A stretch of DNA of 20,523 nt from Candidatus Zhuqueibacterota bacterium (lineage in GTDB: Bacteria > Zhuqueibacterota > Zhuqueibacteria > Oceanimicrobiales > Oceanimicrobiaceae), in contig JAABYK010000258.1 of the NCBI GenBank assembly GCA_011775825.1, positions 35,974 to 56,496 of the forward strand, read 5' to 3'. The first letter of the stretch is position 1. Every line of letters begins with the position of its first letter. This document shows, piece after piece, positions 8,151 through 15,965 of this stretch. The notes under the pieces are model-generated. The model saw only the letters and a list, made by a program, of their open reading frames with translations, searched no databases and had not been told where the DNA came from. The translations under genes and the position numbers were made by a program.

Positions 8151-8166
8151 TTATGAATAATCCAGG
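8151..8166 (-). repeat. Right terminal inverted repeat of IS1380 remnant
   Basis: Read on the minus strand this is CCTGGATTATTCATAA, 15 of 16 identical to the left end. It follows the transposase stop by about 147 bases. Confidence 0.75.
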
Positions 8167-8404
8167 ATAAAAAATCATCCTATTTTTTTCAGCACTTTTC
8201 TTCGTTTTCATCTATTAAATAGTTTGACTGAGACATCTAAGCAAGCCTATTTCTCACGAGTGTTCATAATCGAGGAACTTGATATATTGAGAAAATCGCC
8301 GAAGATGAGTCGCCTTCTCTTTCTCATCGCTCGACCGATAATCTTGAAAAACTGAATACGCCTTGGGGAAAGCTTTGCAGGGAGTCGCCAATGGAGCTCA
8401 CAAA
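8167..8404 (+). promoter_or_regulatory. Leader and candidate promoter of the kinase gene
   Basis: A+T-rich control region between the IS remnant and the kinase start. A TTGACT box (8224-8229) is followed after 18 bases by a weaker TATTTC (8248-8253); CATAAT at 8265-8270 is another -10-like box without a partner. At the left edge a 5-base stem AGGAT/ATCCT (8164-8181) is followed by T7, a weak terminator-like shape that might shield the operon from the IS. The kinase ribosome binding site GGAG is at 8393-8396, eight bases before ATG 8405. Confidence 0.35.
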
Positions 8405-10984
8405 ATGAACATTGGTACTTTGATCAGCGATAAGTACGAAATTCTGCATGAAATCAAGCGTGGTGGTTTCGGCATCGTTTATAAGGGGCTGGATACGCAT
8501 CTGGGTAAGAAAGTCGCCATCAAGACCATCGACCCGGCGCTACTCGAAAACGCAAAACACGTCGATATGTTTCAGCAAGAAGCCCTGAGCATTGCCAAAC
8601 TCAATCACCAAAACATCGTTCAGATTTATGACATAAAGCGAAATGATGAGGATCAGCTTTTTCTGGTTATGGAGTACATCGACGGACCGGATTTCATGAC
8701 TTTGCTCAAAGCCTGTCGGTCTCAGAATAAGAGCCTGCCGATCCACCTTGGCGTCTATGTCCTTGCGGAAGTATGCAATGGCCTGGATTATGCCCACAAT
8801 CGACGCCACAAAGAAACCAATGAGCCGCTGAATTTTGTCCATCAGGACATCTCTCCGGAAAACATCATGCTTACCCGTTCGGGTCAGGTTAAAATAATTG
8901 ACTTCGGAATCGCAAATCTCAAACGCTTGCAACCGCAAAAGCGTAAAGATGCCTACATTCAAGGCAAGATCAATTACATGGCACCGGAGCAAGTTAACGG
9001 CAAAATGGTTATCGACCGGCGCACGGACATCTTTGCGATTGGCCTCATTCTTTTCGAATTCCTTATCGGGGAACGATTCATCAGAGCAAATGATGATCAA
9101 GAAGTCTTGGAAACGTTGGTTACTGGCGCCTGGGATCCGCTGCGTCTGGATTCAGAAAGCATCCCTGAAAACTTAAGGCAGATTGTTAAACAAGCTCTCG
9201 AACACCATCCAAAAAATCGATATGATAATGCAAAACTGCTGTATAAAGATTTGATGCATTATCTCATACTGAACGCGCCGTCCGTCGATTTTACGAGCGA
9301 GATCAGTGACTTCATTGCCAAACTTGGACCGGAGCAGCTCAGTTACAACGGCAATGCAACTCATCAAAATTATAACTCGATGGTCACAGAATCGCCGAAC
9401 CCTGACGCTGAACAAGCGACGTCCGAACCGGCACGCCCTACCGAATTCAACGAAGAAGCGGAGACACTGTACGATATTTCTGACGATCCTGTGAATAATT
9501 TCACAGATGGAAATACGGATTTGGAAACAAAAGACGCCCCCCTCGACCATGATGATTCCAAATATGACAGCTTCGTGGAAGAAGACGAGGACGATCAACG
9601 AACCATCATTGATGTCGTCCGGCTATCCGCACGGACCCATAAAAAGGGCATTACGTTAAGCTTTCTGGGTATTGTGTTCTCATTCATTTTATTCACCGTC
9701 GTGGATACCTTTGCTCGCTTTACCCCAATAGGCACTGAAATTTACGATTTTCTTTTTCCACCTGCCATCAAGCTCGTATCCGTACCTGCTGGTGCGAGTG
9801 TGTACTTAGATAATAAGCTCCTGAACGAGACCACTCCTTTGGGCATCGACCAAATCTCTCCCGGAGTCCATAAGCTTGTCCTGACCTTGCCACAATTTGA
9901 GCCGATTGTGAAATCCATCAATGTGCCGAGAAGTGGGACCGTCAATGTCTCCGGCGAAAATCACCGTCACGCCAGCCAACCTTACATTTTGAGATTTAAA
10001 AGTCAATTAGAGATCACATCCAAACCAGCGGGCGCAAGCATTTTCATAAACGATGTGAAAATAAACCAAAAAACGCCCGCAAATGTGTTCTGGGAAGTCA
10101 CAGAAAAACCAATCGACATCCGATTGGAACATGCAGAGCTGCCAAGTCTGACCGGCTTACAGATTGATTGCATGGAGGGAAAAGAAATTATCGACGATGT
10201 GCGGCTCTGGGAGGTTGAACCCATCCAACCAGACAGGGCCCAATTCAGCATTGAGGGCATTTTTCACAAAACGGTCACCATAAATTCATACCCTTCGGAG
10301 GCCGATATTTACCTGAACGACGACGAACAGCCGATTGGTGTGACCGGTTCGACGGGAACACTCATGTTGAGTCTGGGAAGCCATCTGATAACGTTGAGGA
10401 AAGAAGGCTTCCTATCGCGCAGTTTTAGTGTCAACATTGATAAAGACTCACCCAATGTCATCAACAACGCGTTGTTGCGAAGGGTACGTATCTATTCGAG
10501 GGACATTTGGTCCCATGATCCGCAAGATTTGGGAGCAAAAATTGTTGAGCTGGTTTCCAAGAAAACGGGTAGAACAATCGATTATACCGGAACCACCCCC
10601 GCAGCTTTGAACCTCCTCCCCTATTCTTATACCGCGAAATTGCTGAAAGACGGTTACCGGGAAACCATCATCGAGATCCAACCTTCGGACCGCTCGGTGG
10701 TGGCGAAAATGCAACTCATACATCTCAAAATACCGATTCTGGCCATAGATGCGATCACCAACGATCCCATTAAGGGAACTGAAATTACTTATGCAGAGCA
10801 GGACTCAGAAAACGCGAACACATTAGGGCTAACAGACGTCGACGGCCAAATCATCGGGGAATTACCGCCGGGCACGTACCAAATCACGGCGAAACGCCAG
10901 GGTTATGCAGTACAAACGAAAAACCTACGTGTACAACGGGGTGAGGACAGTCGCCTCATCTTTCGTCTCACGTTATTGAGGTGA
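8405..10984 (+). CDS. Transmembrane Ser/Thr protein kinase with tandem extracytoplasmic PEGA domains
   Basis: An 859-residue Hanks-type kinase. The cytoplasmic catalytic domain (about 9-290) has a glycine loop KRGGFGIV (18-25; first Gly replaced by Lys), VAIK lysine K40, helix-C glutamate E59, catalytic loop HQDISPEN (146-153; HRD arginine is Gln, Asp148 kept), IDFG (165-168) and MAPEQ (192-196), so it should be active but of non-RD type. An acidic linker (330-405) precedes one membrane helix (about 416-434). Outside are three PEGA-like repeats (454-515, 531-575, 622-678; VPAGASVYLD, KPAGASIFIN, YPSEADIYLN), a fourth divergent one (695-770), and a carboxypeptidase-regulatory-like end (LPPGTYQITAKRQGY). 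ATG 8405 is preferred over TTG 8363 because of the GGAG at 8393 and the family start. First gene of the signalling cluster; the FHA gene begins 30 bases after its stop. Confidence 0.93.
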   Translation: MNIGTLISDKYEILHEIKRGGFGIVYKGLDTHLGKKVAIKTIDPALLENAKHVDMFQQEALSIAKLNHQNIVQIYDIKRNDEDQLFLVMEYIDGPDFMTLLKACRSQNKSLPIHLGVYVLAEVCNGLDYAHNRRHKETNEPLNFVHQDISPENIMLTRSGQVKIIDFGIANLKRLQPQKRKDAYIQGKINYMAPEQVNGKMVIDRRTDIFAIGLILFEFLIGERFIRANDDQEVLETLVTGAWDPLRLDSESIPENLRQIVKQALEHHPKNRYDNAKLLYKDLMHYLILNAPSVDFTSEISDFIAKLGPEQLSYNGNATHQNYNSMVTESPNPDAEQATSEPARPTEFNEEAETLYDISDDPVNNFTDGNTDLETKDAPLDHDDSKYDSFVEEDEDDQRTIIDVVRLSARTHKKGITLSFLGIVFSFILFTVVDTFARFTPIGTEIYDFLFPPAIKLVSVPAGASVYLDNKLLNETTPLGIDQISPGVHKLVLTLPQFEPIVKSINVPRSGTVNVSGENHRHASQPYILRFKSQLEITSKPAGASIFINDVKINQKTPANVFWEVTEKPIDIRLEHAELPSLTGLQIDCMEGKEIIDDVRLWEVEPIQPDRAQFSIEGIFHKTVTINSYPSEADIYLNDDEQPIGVTGSTGTLMLSLGSHLITLRKEGFLSRSFSVNIDKDSPNVINNALLRRVRIYSRDIWSHDPQDLGAKIVELVSKKTGRTIDYTGTTPAALNLLPYSYTAKLLKDGYRETIIEIQPSDRSVVAKMQLIHLKIPILAIDAITNDPIKGTEITYAEQDSENANTLGLTDVDGQIIGELPPGTYQITAKRQGYAVQTKNLRVQRGEDSRLIFRLTLLR

Positions 10985-11014
10985 GGACCAGGCCGATTTC
11001 ATGGGAAACCACTC

Positions 11015-13432
11015 ATGCCAAAACTGATTGTAAGAAGGAAAGTTGAAGTCCTACGGGAATTCGACATGGGGGATTCCAAAACCGCCATCATCATCGGCAC
11101 CGACGGCGACAACGATCTAGTTATTGACGATAAACGCGTATCCGAAAAGCACGCCCAAATTTATCGCGAGAGCGACCGCTATTACATACGTGATCTGAAC
11201 AGCGCGTTCGGTACATATCTCAATGCCAGAAAGATCAAACATCTGACAGAGTTGACGAATGGGGATGTACTTCAACTGGGTGCCCATACCATCCTTTTTG
11301 AGAACGCTTCGGCCGAAGCAAACTCAACCATTTATGACAACCAGGCAGAAGCCTTAAACTCTCCAAAGCGAAATATTTCTTATGAGAATGACCGGCTGTT
11401 TAACCCGCCGGAGGCCAAATCAAATCAGGAGGTGGCAAAGCACCCGAATGAAAAACCTTGGTCCGGTTTGAGTGCCGCACCCGAGAAAGCTGACGCCGAA
11501 CTTGCTCCATATTATTTGTTAGCGGTTTACGGGCCATATCGAGGTAAGCGTTATCAACTGCGATACGGTGAGACCAAAATCGGACGTGATGAAAGTCTGA
11601 ATGATGTCATCTTGAATACCAGCAAAGAAGGAAAGCCCGACCAGAGCATTTCTCGACGCCATGCTACAATTTCATATAAAAACAACGCATTTTTCGTTAG
11701 CGACAAACGCAGCAAAACCAGAACATTAGTCAATCAGCTTGTGGTACCGGTTGACGAGGAAATTCGGTTGTATCCGAAAGATGAAATCGAAATTGTCAGC
11801 GATCAGCAAAGCACGATTTTTCGCTTTGTGGAAGGGAATCAAGTAGATTTCAGCTTTCCGAGAAAAGCCGGAGTATGGTGGATCAGGCATCGTTCACGTT
11901 TTATGTTTAGTGCTGCTGTTCTCGCCGTATTATTGGGAATTTTCTTCATAGCCAACGGGATCCTCGAACGTGCCACGCTCACGCAAAAGCCCGATCCACT
12001 GACCGTTGAATTATCGCAATGGGTCGTGGACAGAACGGCCACAATACAATCGGATCGTCGTAACGGAGTATCGAAGGTCTCAAATCATCAAATCCCGGCT
12101 GTCGCGGACTTCAACGGAGACGGGTTCGTCGACATTGCAATTACAAATGTCACGCACAAGCCACTACTCATTGACGGTCAATCAAAAATGCCGACATGGA
12201 TCATGGACACGGTGCCCGCAGACCCAAGTTCTGCTTTCGTCGCCGCAGACATCAACCAGGACAAACTGGGCGATCTGATTTTTCTTAGCCAAGATGGACG
12301 ACTCATTGCGGTGGATGGAAAATATGGCGCCGAAATTTGGACCAGCCCCTTTTACCAGACGCAGCTTAACGGCCCTCCCGTGGTGGCGGACTTTGACGGC
12401 GACACACATCCAGATGCCGCCATCTCGGACGAATTTGGCAAAATGCACCTTGGCTACAATCGCGTCGTTTCTATGGAATGGACTTCGGTTGAGACCGGAC
12501 TGCCGATAACGACTCCATTGACCAGTGCTGATATCGACCGAGATGGCGACTTTGAACTGATAGCCGGTTCAGAACGCGGACTCGTTCTCCTCGTTGATGG
12601 AGCAGCACAACGGATCATGGAGACCATCGACATCAATGAAGAACTCAACCGGGCACGGGGCACATTTTATGAGGACAATCAAATAAGATTTCCGATCGGC
12701 ATCGCTGATCTTAATGGCGATGAAACGCCCGACCTTGTGATCAGCACCGCCCAGGGTCGAATCGTGGCCATCAGCGGAGCGACCAAGCGCAGACTCTGGT
12801 ACGACACCTTCACGAGTGAGCTAACTTTGGAAGAGTCGTTTCCTTTTCCATTTGCTTTGGGCGATTTTGATGGCGATGGTTTGAACGACGTTATCGTTTG
12901 CACCAACACCGGAGAAATTCGAGCCTACAATGGGCAAGGCGAATATCAGCAACCCAAATTGCTTTGGAGACAACCCATGGCCAACAGTGAACGCATTTAC
13001 GAAGGCATCGTCGTCGGAGATCTGACCAAAGATGGGGTTTCCGATGTCATTTTCTCCGATTCCACGGGAACGCTTCACGTCTTGAACGGAAGGAATGGCA
13101 ATAATCTGTTGGCTGTCGACCCGCCATTTCCTGGAGTCACGGGCATGCCGCTCCTTGCTGACTTACGAAACGATGGCCTTATGGATATTCTGCAATCTTT
13201 TTCAAAGCAGGGACTCATACTGCAATATGAGACGAACAGCCGGGCACCAAAATCTTCCGTGCTTTGGGGACAACGCTTTGGCAAAAGCCAGAACACACTC
13301 AACCAATCGTTTGAGATGCCCTCGACGGCCAAAGCCAATGTTTCGATGCTGGTGGGATTGACCCTGGTATGCGGTGTCGGTGGCTCGGCATTCTTTGTGT
13401 ATCATAAAAAGCGAAAACTAAGCAGCAGCTAA
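11015..13432 (+). CDS. Tandem-FHA membrane protein with integrin-alpha-like FG-GAP propeller
   Basis: An 805-residue protein. Cytoplasmic FHA domain 1 (about 1-98) has SEKHAQI (43-49) and a FGTYLN strand, but the phosphate-binding Arg after Gly28 is Thr. FHA domain 2 (about 165-272) keeps GRD (190-192) and SRRH (213-216). A membrane helix (296-316) follows. Residues 360-730 carry eight FG-GAP/VCBS repeats with Ca-binding-like DxDxDG loops at about 364, 411, 458, 505, 564, 616, 668 and 715 (ADFNGDGFVD, GDFDGDGLND and similar), spaced 47-59 residues, as in integrin alpha propellers. A second helix (775-796) ends in HKKRKLSSS, so both ends lie in the cytoplasm. FHA domains read phospho-threonine; the neighbouring kinase and phosphatase are the likely writer and eraser. 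The extracytoplasmic ligand is unknown. Confidence 0.92.
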   Translation: MPKLIVRRKVEVLREFDMGDSKTAIIIGTDGDNDLVIDDKRVSEKHAQIYRESDRYYIRDLNSAFGTYLNARKIKHLTELTNGDVLQLGAHTILFENASAEANSTIYDNQAEALNSPKRNISYENDRLFNPPEAKSNQEVAKHPNEKPWSGLSAAPEKADAELAPYYLLAVYGPYRGKRYQLRYGETKIGRDESLNDVILNTSKEGKPDQSISRRHATISYKNNAFFVSDKRSKTRTLVNQLVVPVDEEIRLYPKDEIEIVSDQQSTIFRFVEGNQVDFSFPRKAGVWWIRHRSRFMFSAAVLAVLLGIFFIANGILERATLTQKPDPLTVELSQWVVDRTATIQSDRRNGVSKVSNHQIPAVADFNGDGFVDIAITNVTHKPLLIDGQSKMPTWIMDTVPADPSSAFVAADINQDKLGDLIFLSQDGRLIAVDGKYGAEIWTSPFYQTQLNGPPVVADFDGDTHPDAAISDEFGKMHLGYNRVVSMEWTSVETGLPITTPLTSADIDRDGDFELIAGSERGLVLLVDGAAQRIMETIDINEELNRARGTFYEDNQIRFPIGIADLNGDETPDLVISTAQGRIVAISGATKRRLWYDTFTSELTLEESFPFPFALGDFDGDGLNDVIVCTNTGEIRAYNGQGEYQQPKLLWRQPMANSERIYEGIVVGDLTKDGVSDVIFSDSTGTLHVLNGRNGNNLLAVDPPFPGVTGMPLLADLRNDGLMDILQSFSKQGLILQYETNSRAPKSSVLWGQRFGKSQNTLNQSFEMPSTAKANVSMLVGLTLVCGVGGSAFFVYHKKRKLSSS

Positions 13433-13535
13433 GAGACAATTTTTCTCTGGTAAGCTTGATAACGTCCATATCTCGCTAAACCCGGTAACTCATGTCTGAA
13501 CGAACCTAATACTGATTATTTTTGCCGACATCAAG

Positions 13536-15179
13536 ATGGATCAACAGATAACCATAGCGTCTGCGAGTGACATTGGAACCGTACGAGAAGAAAACGAGGA
13601 TTTTCATTTTTTCTCCGTGTCAAGAAAATTCCTGGTCGTCTGCGACGGCATGGGAGGACACCGCAAGGGCGCCATGGCAAGCAAAATTGCCGGAGAAACC
13701 CTCAGAGACTTGATGTTGGCCAAAGAGACCCTGCGGGACATTGTAGTGCGTAACAAGTTTTTTGACATCTCAAAAGCCTGCCAGGATCTCATGGAAGAAC
13801 TGCCTTTGCCAGCCAAAAAACTCATCGCTGGCGTCCGGCTCGCCAACCGACACATCCTGTCGCAGTCTCTAAATAATCCGGACCTGCGGGGCATGGGCAC
13901 CACCCTGGTTGCGGCTGTGCTCCATCAAGAGGAAATCATCATCGCAAATGTGGGTGATAGTCGCGTTTATCGATTGAGGGAAGGCAAAGTGACCTGCATG
14001 ACGACCGATCATTCCTGGCTTAATGAACTTTTGGAAGATGAGGAGATTAGCGCAGACGAAGCGGAACATTTTCAAAAGAAGAATGTCCTGACCCGCGCTC
14101 TTGGAATGACTCCCAAGGTCAAGGTAGATCTACTTATCGAGACAGTCGAACCCGGTGATCTTTATCTGGTATGCACGGACGGCCTTCACAATGCCCTTTC
14201 GGAGGAGCTGATTCAAAGCGTTTTGGGCGCTCAACATGGGTCGCTACAAAACAAAATCAACAATCTCGTGAAAAGCGCAAAACTTATGGACGGGGCCGAT
14301 AACATTACCGGCGGTTTAATTCATCTTTCAGGCCAATGGAAATTCTCGAATCACCGTAAGAGCAAGTACACATTTGACGAAGAATCTGAAGCAGTCAGCA
14401 CCTACCTGAACCAGTCTCTGAAGTCGGTGTATCATCAGCCCACATGTGCAAACAGATTCGATTTGAGAAAAATTGCCACAATTGGTCTCCTGATTTCGAT
14501 TTTGTTTCTAACCGCAATTTTTATCTACCGTGCGAAAACAACCCGCTCGCTCAAATCCGCAGCCATTGGCGGCGCGCCGAATCTGACCGAGGTTGTGAAA
14601 CAGGCTCCATCCGGTCCAACGCCAACCGGCGTCACATTGCAGAAAGGTGGACAGCTCGTGCTTCTGCAAGTGGGCGCTCCAAAATACATCGAGCAAATGC
14701 AAAACTTGCCTGGTGTGCGGATTTTGGATTCTCTGAACATGTTCAACAATCAGATTCCGGTGTATGCAGGCAGGTACACCTGGGCCATCGCCGATTCAAA
14801 CGAACGCCTTCTCTACAAGAAAAAAAATATTCTGCTAAAATCGCTCAAAGAAATCGAAATCGGGCCAAATCAGGTTGCAAACGGGTCTGGAGAGAGATCC
14901 AATAACAGCCACAATGCCCGGGCTCGCCGACTTAAGGGCGCAGAGGACGACAGCGCCCTGGTGTATATCGTTGGCAACTTCAATTCTGACACCCATTCCG
15001 ATGCAGCTCTGTACATCAACAATGTCAAGTACGGTCGGATCGCACGGCTCAAAGATCAGGGATTTTACTTAAGAACAGGGGTTTATTCCTTCGAGATTCG
15101 CAGCGCGGACGATGAAATCTTACAAAAAAAATCAAATGTAAAAATCTTTCCGGGGGAAACCATCGCCATCGAGTTTTAA
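13536..15179 (+). CDS. Transmembrane PP2C-type Ser/Thr phosphatase with extracytoplasmic domain
   Basis: A 547-residue metal-dependent phosphatase that would remove phosphate from Ser/Thr targets of the neighbouring kinase. The catalytic domain (about 5-268) has REENED (17-22), CDGMGGH (36-42), GMGTTL (119-124), NVGDSRVYRL (138-147), TTDHSW (156-161), TRALGM (186-191), CTDGL (213-217) and GADNIT (253-258); all metal-ligand aspartates (D37, D215, D255) are present, so it should be active. A linker with KYTFDEES leads to a membrane helix (313-331). The outer part (332-547) is unusual for this family, which is normally soluble; its end (486-547, ALYINNVKYG) resembles a PEGA unit. Start ATG 13536 lacks a clear Shine-Dalgarno. 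The 103-base gap to the FHA gene has no strong terminator, so co-transcription is likely. Confidence 0.92.
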   Translation: MDQQITIASASDIGTVREENEDFHFFSVSRKFLVVCDGMGGHRKGAMASKIAGETLRDLMLAKETLRDIVVRNKFFDISKACQDLMEELPLPAKKLIAGVRLANRHILSQSLNNPDLRGMGTTLVAAVLHQEEIIIANVGDSRVYRLREGKVTCMTTDHSWLNELLEDEEISADEAEHFQKKNVLTRALGMTPKVKVDLLIETVEPGDLYLVCTDGLHNALSEELIQSVLGAQHGSLQNKINNLVKSAKLMDGADNITGGLIHLSGQWKFSNHRKSKYTFDEESEAVSTYLNQSLKSVYHQPTCANRFDLRKIATIGLLISILFLTAIFIYRAKTTRSLKSAAIGGAPNLTEVVKQAPSGPTPTGVTLQKGGQLVLLQVGAPKYIEQMQNLPGVRILDSLNMFNNQIPVYAGRYTWAIADSNERLLYKKKNILLKSLKEIEIGPNQVANGSGERSNNSHNARARRLKGAEDDSALVYIVGNFNSDTHSDAALYINNVKYGRIARLKDQGFYLRTGVYSFEIRSADDEILQKKSNVKIFPGETIAIEF

Positions 15180-15224
15180 GACTTCTCCCGCACTGTCTTA
15201 AACCAAAACGGTCCTTTCGAGTCG

Positions 15225-15248
15225 TTCCGGCATGATGTTAAGCCGGAA
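15225..15248 (+). terminator. Hairpin after the phosphatase gene
   Basis: A perfect 7-bp stem TTCCGGC/GCCGGAA with a 10-base loop lies 46 bases after the phosphatase stop. It is GC-rich like an intrinsic terminator, but no T-tract follows, so it may be a processing or attenuation structure instead. Confidence 0.35.
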
Positions 15249-15332
15249 TCCCCGGCCAATCAATTAAGGAGATCCCGACTTAGAAGGCCAAAACAATAGC
15301 ACATTTGCACCAAAGAGGAGGAGAATCAACGG

Positions 15333-15807
15333 ATGCCAAAAATACCATCAAAACTCATAGGAACTGCAGGAGAACACTACGTCGCATATAAGTTGTCATG
15401 TTTTGGTTTCATTGCTGCCATGCCAAGAGATGGTTCACCGACAGTTGATATACTTGCAAGTAATTTGGAAGCCAATAAAACACTGGCTATACAGGTTAAA
15501 ACAACTGATTGGGCGACAAGAGATCGGGGCAGGGGGTGAAGACAGAAAACCGCATGAGTTGCAGTTTCCGCTCGGCTACAATTCCGCAAATCGGAATGAT
15601 GATAATTTCTTTTTCACCTTCGTTGATTTGAATGGTGTAGATTGGAACGAAAAAGAACCGGATGTTTATATAGTCCATTCAAAATTCGTTTATGAATACT
15701 CCAGATCTTGGATTGATAAAGTAAAGATGGGTCGATTGCATATAGAAATTGACAAGATGACACAATTCAAAAACAACTGGGAACTCATAAAAACAAGGTT
15801 GCGGTAG
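15333..15807 (+). pseudogene. Small PD-(D/E)XK-like protein, one-base frameshift
   Basis: Two overlapping frames read as one protein. From ATG 15333, preceded by a strong AGGAGG, the first frame gives GTAGEHYVAYKLS, PTVDILASN and LAIQVKTTDW; it stops at 15539. The +1 frame continues GEDRKPHELQFPL, FFFTFVDLNGVDW, VYIVHSKFVYEYS to stop 15807. Removing one G from the G5 run (15532-15536) yields 474 bases, exactly 157 codons plus stop. Glu14, Asp39 and Gln54-x-Lys56 match the PD-(D/E)XK nuclease-like core of small DUF4365-type proteins; the cellular role is unknown. It interrupts the signalling cluster, is A+T-richer than its neighbours and looks like an insertion. A sequencing or assembly error would also explain the break. 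Confidence 0.75.
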
Positions 15808-15965
15808 AAGATAAATTTTCATTCCCTCTTTTTAATTTAACCAACGATTTTGTTGGAGACCTTCCGTTTTCGGTCAGTACTCATGTAGAGCTTCTGTCGT
15901 CAACGGCTCCTGACATCAAAGGTTAAATCAAATTCAAGGAATTTCAGCAGCCTGGAGGCTGGAAT

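Larger units (their letters stand above)
7576..8166 (+). mobile_element. Internally deleted IS1380-family element
   Basis: A 591-base remnant bounded by terminal inverted repeats and carrying only the last part of an IS1380-type transposase. The two 16-base ends match at 15 positions. The bases flanking them, TTAAA on the left and ATAAA on the right, agree at four of five and may be a decayed target duplication. Full-length members of this family are about 1.7 kb, so roughly 1.1 kb, including most of the transposase, is missing between the left end and 7640. It sits between the two divergent gene clusters and so may have altered their promoters. It cannot transpose on its own. Confidence 0.8.

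Noticed and set aside
8540..9100. 186-codon minus-strand open frame
   Set aside because: Antisense to the kinase catalytic domain, whose motifs are unmistakable; a shadow frame.
14444..14905. 153-codon plus-strand open frame in another frame of the phosphatase
   Set aside because: Out-of-frame reading of the phosphatase membrane and outer region, Arg/Ser-rich with no homology signal; the main frame is intact.
8405..15179. Type VI secretion regulatory module
   Set aside because: Kinase, FHA and phosphatase genes resemble the T6SS Thr-phosphorylation set, but no T6SS structural gene is present and the outer domains differ.
15841..15856. CCAAC/GTTGG hairpin as a terminator
   Set aside because: Only five base pairs with no following T-tract on either strand; not distinguishable from chance.
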